8,370 bases of DNA from an uncultured Ruminococcus sp. (lineage in GTDB: Bacteria; Bacillota; Clostridia; Oscillospirales; Acutalibacteraceae), in contig CADBRK010000240.1 of NCBI GenBank assembly GCA_902797065.1, positions 1 to 8,370 on the forward strand, read 5' to 3'. This document shows positions 5,118 to 8,370 of the stretch, piece after piece. A program made the position numbers and the translations under genes. The notes beneath the pieces are model-generated. The model saw nothing but the letters and a program-made list of their open reading frames with translations. It ran no database searches and was not told the DNA's origin. Position 1 is the first letter of the stretch. Each line of letters opens with the position of its first letter.

Positions 5118-5756
5118 TCAATCGTCGTCATCAAGCTTCGGCTTTGGCTTTGCGGTGTTTTTGGAGACAAATTCGTTTATACTCTGAGAAGTTGTAAGCC
5201 GTCCCTGCTTCTCGCCGATTATCCTGCAAAGAGTCTCCCACTGCTTATTGCCTTTTTCCGTCTGTGGCAGATCGCACAAATCATATCGTTCATTGTCCAC
5301 GATGACCGAGACTACCATACGGCTTTTGCTTCCTCCCAGGTTTGTGTAGACTACTGTATGACGGCTTCGGCACACAACGCCCGGCTCGTCATAGAAAATG
5401 ATCATTCCCGATCCTCTGCCCATAAGGCAGTAATCCCCCACGATAAGATTGTACTCAAACAGACTTACCGCATTCAGGCGGTCATACTTGATGTACTCGA
5501 GCCGCCCCATGCTTTTGTACATCCTGATGCGTTTGTTGAATAGTCTCTCGGCGTATCCGTAATAATCGTGTACGCCCTTTATAAAGAAGATGAGCGCTCC
5601 GAGGATCAGCAGAAACAAGAAAGCACTGAACCAGACAGGCGCGTCGTCGCTGATTATCCAAAGGTATATTCCCAGACCCATGACCGCAAGCGAAGGAAAG
5701 TTCTTCAGATATACTATAAATATATTGTTAAGGCAGTAACTGCGTACCTTTTTCAT
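5118..5756 (-). CDS. Unrecognised two-helix membrane protein (212 aa)
   Basis: I do not recognise the family. Two closely spaced membrane segments at about 22-36 and 42-61 form a hairpin, followed by a soluble region that is probably cytoplasmic. Residues 88-157 look strand-rich (GRLEYIKYDRLNAVSLF, MVVSVIVDN), a layout seen in bacterial PH-like membrane proteins, though I cannot confirm that. The C-terminus is low in complexity: a Lys/Pro stretch (KPKPK) then four aspartates. The ATG at 5756 has AAGGGTG about eight bases upstream. No clear sigma-A promoter was found upstream. It converges on ypeB with nine bases between stop codons and diverges from the kinase-like gene at 5969. Confidence 0.82.
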   Translation of the reverse strand: MKKVRSYCLNNIFIVYLKNFPSLAVMGLGIYLWIISDDAPVWFSAFLFLLILGALIFFIKGVHDYYGYAERLFNKRIRMYKSMGRLEYIKYDRLNAVSLFEYNLIVGDYCLMGRGSGMIIFYDEPGVVCRSRHTVVYTNLGGSKSRMVVSVIVDNERYDLCDLPQTEKGNKQWETLCRIIGEKQGRLTTSQSINEFVSKNTAKPKPKLDDDD

Positions 5757-5898
5757 AAAGATTCACCCTTCTTAAAAAATTTGCTAAAAAACCTTTGTTT
5801 ACGGCACAAGTGCAGCTGTAATCAATTCAAGCAGTCAAACACCTGTGCGAATTTTCCGCTGTGAAAGCTCATTCTATGTAAAAACAACACAAATACTA

Positions 5899-5927
5899 TT
5901 GTATTTTTTAAACTTTTATGTTAAAAT
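5899..5927 (+). promoter_or_regulatory. Sigma-A promoter of the kinase-like gene
   Basis: TTGTAT (5899-5904), 17-base spacer and TAAAAT (5922-5927). The start is predicted near 5934, next to an upstream in-frame ATG at 5936, which argues that this ATG is not the real start and that the one at 5969 is. Confidence 0.7.
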
Positions 5928-5968
5928 AACAGTATATGATCCTATCATGGAATAACGAGGTGTTGTTA

Positions 5969-6580
5969 ATGAAGAAGTTTGTTGTATGTATCAGCCGTGA
6001 GTTCGGAAGCGGCGGTCACGAAATAGGAAGAAAGCTTGCCGAGAAAACAGGCGTTGATTTCTATGACAAAGAGCTGCTCACACGCATAGCGAAGGACAGC
6101 GGAATGTCGGAAAAGCTTGTATCGTACTATGACGAAATGCCGAGCAAAAGTCTGCTTTTCTCCCTCGCTATGGACGCATACCCGATGTCATTCACCGAAA
6201 TACCCGTAAACCAGAAGGTATATCAGGCGCAGGTGGATACCATCAAAAAGATCGCCGAAAACGAATCATGCGTGATAATCGGCAGATGCGCAGACGCTAT
6301 TCTCGGCGATATGGAGAATGTTGTGTCGGTGTTTATACACGCCGATATGGATTCAAAGCTTGCAAGAGTTATGGAGCGTGAAGGGCTCACCGCCGAAAAA
6401 GCAAAGGACAAGATAATAAAAACGGACAAAAAGCGCGCGTCGTTCTATAATTTTTATGCGTCCGACAAAAAATGGGGCGAGGCCTCTTCGCATGACCTCA
6501 CCCTTGACAGCGGCAAACTCGGCATCGACAACACCGTCGAACTGCTGTATGAGTATCTGAAGCTGAGAGATATACTTTAA
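5969..6580 (+). CDS. Cytidylate kinase-like family protein
   Basis: A complete 203-residue protein of the cytidylate kinase-like family (Cytidylate_kin2 type). The N-terminal block ISREFGSGGHEIGRKLAEK (8-26) is the family's modified P-loop, followed by FYDKELL (31-37), a central IIGRCADAIL (103-112) and VFIHADMDSKLARVMEREG (121-139), which includes a basic lid-like region. The sequence lacks the usual GxGK[ST] lysine: His17 stands near the expected position. Such changes are common in this family, whose true substrate is not established, so I would not call it CMP kinase (cmk). The ATG at 5969 is preferred over 5936 because GAGGTG at 5957-5962 lies six bases upstream and the conserved block begins at once. 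Its stop overlaps the convergent GT-C-like gene by four bases. Confidence 0.9.
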   Translation: MKKFVVCISREFGSGGHEIGRKLAEKTGVDFYDKELLTRIAKDSGMSEKLVSYYDEMPSKSLLFSLAMDAYPMSFTEIPVNQKVYQAQVDTIKKIAENESCVIIGRCADAILGDMENVVSVFIHADMDSKLARVMEREGLTAEKAKDKIIKTDKKRASFYNFYASDKKWGEASSHDLTLDSGKLGIDNTVELLYEYLKLRDIL

Positions 6581-8370
6581 CCCTTGTAAAAAAATCTCGA
6601 CATAAACGCGTATTTTTTCATCAGATTTGCGGATTCGTTGCAGTACATCATCAAAAAGCCGAGCATAAAGGTCAGGAACAGCACTGCGGCTGCAAGCACA
6701 TACGCTTTTTTGTACAGCCCGGGAGAGTGCTCCTTTAAACGGTCAAGTATACCAAACATCGCAGCAATTCCGACGATCAGCAGCGGCATGAGTATATCCG
6801 CAGTATATCTGTAATTCGTGCCGGCTTTGCACATATCGACAAATGCAAGCAGCACGGCAGTGCCCGCAAGTGAATACAGAAACGCACTTTTGAATTTATC
6901 TTTCTTCTTGTCTGCAAAAGGCAGAAGCAGCCCGAAAGCCGTCAGCGGATAATTCAGGATACCTATAAGCCGCCCGTTATAATTATATCTCGGGTAGAGT
7001 TCCAGTTCTCTGCTTCTCATATGGAAATACGGGAAGTTCGTACTGAAATCCGGCTGCTGGAAAAAGAAATGATATAACGCCGCTGGTATCATACTCAGCT
7101 TGATCGTGTTCGCCTTTGCAATGCTGACAGTCAGCTGATAATTGAAGCCGAATTCAAACGGATTATCAAATCTGTCATAATTATAATACATCAGCATGAT
7201 CGCTCCCAATAAAACGGGGGTGATCATTGCTGTTATATACCTTAGTTTCAGATTCCTGCGGACAGATCTGTCTTTGAGAATAAAAAGCCCCGGAATGATC
7301 GCAATAAAGCAGTACAGCACAAGAGTAGGTCTTGACGCGGCTATATCCACTACGGACGCACCCGCAAGCAGCAGATATATTACTCTCGGCTTGTATTTTT
7401 CTGCGTAATATGCGCCGAGAATAAAATACAGGAACGCCGCTACAGAACCTACGCCCGAAAGTACCGCCATAAAATAGAACTTGAATTCAAATGCCAGCGG
7501 CAGTATCAGCGAACCGGAGAGTACCGCCGGAAGCCCCATGACAGCAAGAACAAGGGGCGCATTCCTGCACATACGGCGTATCACCTTGATGTACAGCAGA
7601 GAAACAAAAACTTGCGCATAGAGTGCCAGTATCATAGACGCAAGCACGGGTGTCGGAACATGACCCGTCAGCAGATACACAGGGTAGTAAACCGTTATGA
7701 CCGGAGCAACACCGAAATAACTGTAAAAATTGCCGTTATAGTACGCTCTGTCCCAATAGTCGCCTTTAGCTTTCTTTTCGTTGCGTTCGGAGCGGTCATA
7801 GACATTATCCAGACCGTCGAATTTGGTGAGATCAAAATCAATGTCTATCGAAGTCTTGCCTTGCGTAAAGGCATAGAAAAGTTCTTCATACTGATCGTCG
7901 GAATACATATTCTCGGGATCGTACTTTGACAAAAGCCTGGTATTTTGATCTTTGGTTAGTACGATTGTACAAATACTCGTCAACAAACATATCGCCGCCG
8001 CAGTCCCCGCAAGTATTCTGCGGCTGTATTTATATTCCGACACGGTATATTTCCATGAGCCGAATTTAACGATAAGCACGATACCTATAAATATGATAAG
8101 ACGCCAAAAGGATATATGAAAAGGACGGGGGGTGTTTATACTTACCGAGTGTATCGCAAGAGTCCCGACGGTATCGCCCGACACGGTTATTCTAAGCGAT
8201 TTTGCTTCACCGTATGACGAGTACGAAAGATAGCTTTTCTGCCCCTCCGCCTCATAGATATAGAATGTACCGTGGTTATAATCAAAGCCGTCTTTATACG
8301 CAAAATTGTCGTCCGTCATAGCGATCTCAACTTTTTTGTACTGACCGTCTGCGCTGTCGGAAGCGATACA
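6577..8370 (-). CDS. Polytopic GT-C glycosyltransferase-like membrane protein, N-terminus beyond the window
   Basis: 597 residues are visible and the frame is open to the right edge; the in-frame ATG at 8319 lacks a good ribosome binding site and is probably internal. Counting from that ATG, an extracytoplasmic strand-rich region (1-68) precedes about 12 membrane segments (near 70-86, 103-121, 203-219, 226-247, 255-275, 281-303, 313-348 as two, 362-379, 451-468, 478-497, 506-524 and 539-559). Between the second and third lies a loop (122-202) with YDR, GDYWDRAYYNG and YSYFGVAP, a block I associate with bacterial multi-pass GT-C-like proteins. ASRPT (328-332), DRFDNPFEFGFNYQLT (382-397) and NYRYTADILMP (502-512) are further shared landmarks. 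Such enzymes use polyprenyl-phosphate sugars to decorate surface glycans; donor and acceptor cannot be told here. Function is inferred from architecture only. Confidence 0.72.
   Translation of the reverse strand, partial: CIASDSADGQYKKVEIAMTDDNFAYKDGFDYNHGTFYIYEAEGQKSYLSYSSYGEAKSLRITVSGDTVGTLAIHSVSINTPRPFHISFWRLIIFIGIVLIVKFGSWKYTVSEYKYSRRILAGTAAAICLLTSICTIVLTKDQNTRLLSKYDPENMYSDDQYEELFYAFTQGKTSIDIDFDLTKFDGLDNVYDRSERNEKKAKGDYWDRAYYNGNFYSYFGVAPVITVYYPVYLLTGHVPTPVLASMILALYAQVFVSLLYIKVIRRMCRNAPLVLAVMGLPAVLSGSLILPLAFEFKFYFMAVLSGVGSVAAFLYFILGAYYAEKYKPRVIYLLLAGASVVDIAASRPTLVLYCFIAIIPGLFILKDRSVRRNLKLRYITAMITPVLLGAIMLMYYNYDRFDNPFEFGFNYQLTVSIAKANTIKLSMIPAALYHFFFQQPDFSTNFPYFHMRSRELELYPRYNYNGRLIGILNYPLTAFGLLLPFADKKKDKFKSAFLYSLAGTAVLLAFVDMCKAGTNYRYTADILMPLLIVGIAAMFGILDRLKEHSPGLYKKAYVLAAAVLFLTFMLGFLMMYCNESANLMKKYAFMSRFFYKG

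Noticed and set aside
5757..5968. Small RNA or riboswitch in the divergent gap before the kinase-like gene
   Set aside because: Only the sigma-A promoter at 5899-5927 is clear. The nearby GCAC/GTGC pairing has a two-base loop, and no extended conserved-looking structure is visible.
1..8370. Mobile element, CRISPR array, toxin-antitoxin or defence island
   Set aside because: No transposase, integrase, regularly spaced repeats, tRNA-adjacent attachment site or paired toxin-antitoxin genes can be seen. Gene content is chromosomal housekeeping, sporulation and envelope.

Overview
This 8.4 kb stretch looks like ordinary chromosome from a low-to-moderate G+C, probably spore-forming member of the Clostridia (Firmicutes). 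The best guess is an Oscillospiraceae/Ruminococcus-like gut anaerobe, but the family-level placement is an inference. The basis is an IreB (UPF0297) gene, a C+ type ribosomal protein L31, a DUF4250 protein, the spore germination protein YpeB, strong AGGAGG-type ribosome binding sites and sigma-A promoters with 17-bp spacing. No mobile element, CRISPR array, tRNA or rRNA is visible, and no gap without a gene exceeds about 230 bases.

Left third (1-3055), all on the minus strand, read from right to left. ireB and an unrecognised 92-residue gene form a two-gene operon behind a clear promoter at 3109-3137 and are closed by a long hairpin terminator at 2463-2497. Next comes a membrane-anchored M15B/VanY-like protein in which all three expected zinc ligands appear to be replaced. 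It is followed by rpmE (L31), which has its own near-consensus promoter and a terminator, then by a YigZ/IMPACT-family gene. At the left edge a small operon encodes a DUF4250 protein and an ASCH-domain protein; the latter runs off the window.

Middle (3056-6580). A divergent promoter region separates ireB from a plus-strand gene for a small three-helix membrane protein with a four-cysteine N-terminus. Then comes ypeB, preceded by a sequence that fits a forespore sigma-G promoter; its usual partner sleB is not next to it. Convergent to ypeB is an unrecognised two-helix membrane protein on the minus strand, and divergent from that is a gene of the cytidylate kinase-like family with its own sigma-A promoter.

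Right end (6577-8370). One large minus-strand gene encodes a polytopic membrane protein resembling GT-C type glycosyltransferases. Its reading frame is open through the right edge, so its N-terminus is missing. It overlaps the convergent kinase-like gene at the stop codons.

Several genes relate to the envelope or spore (IreB, the VanY-like pseudoenzyme, YpeB, the GT-C-like protein), but apart from the two small operons they appear to be transcribed separately. I see no evidence of one new multi-gene system. The most distinctive items are the degenerate VanY-like protein, the ireB partner gene and the solitary, apparently sigma-G-driven ypeB.
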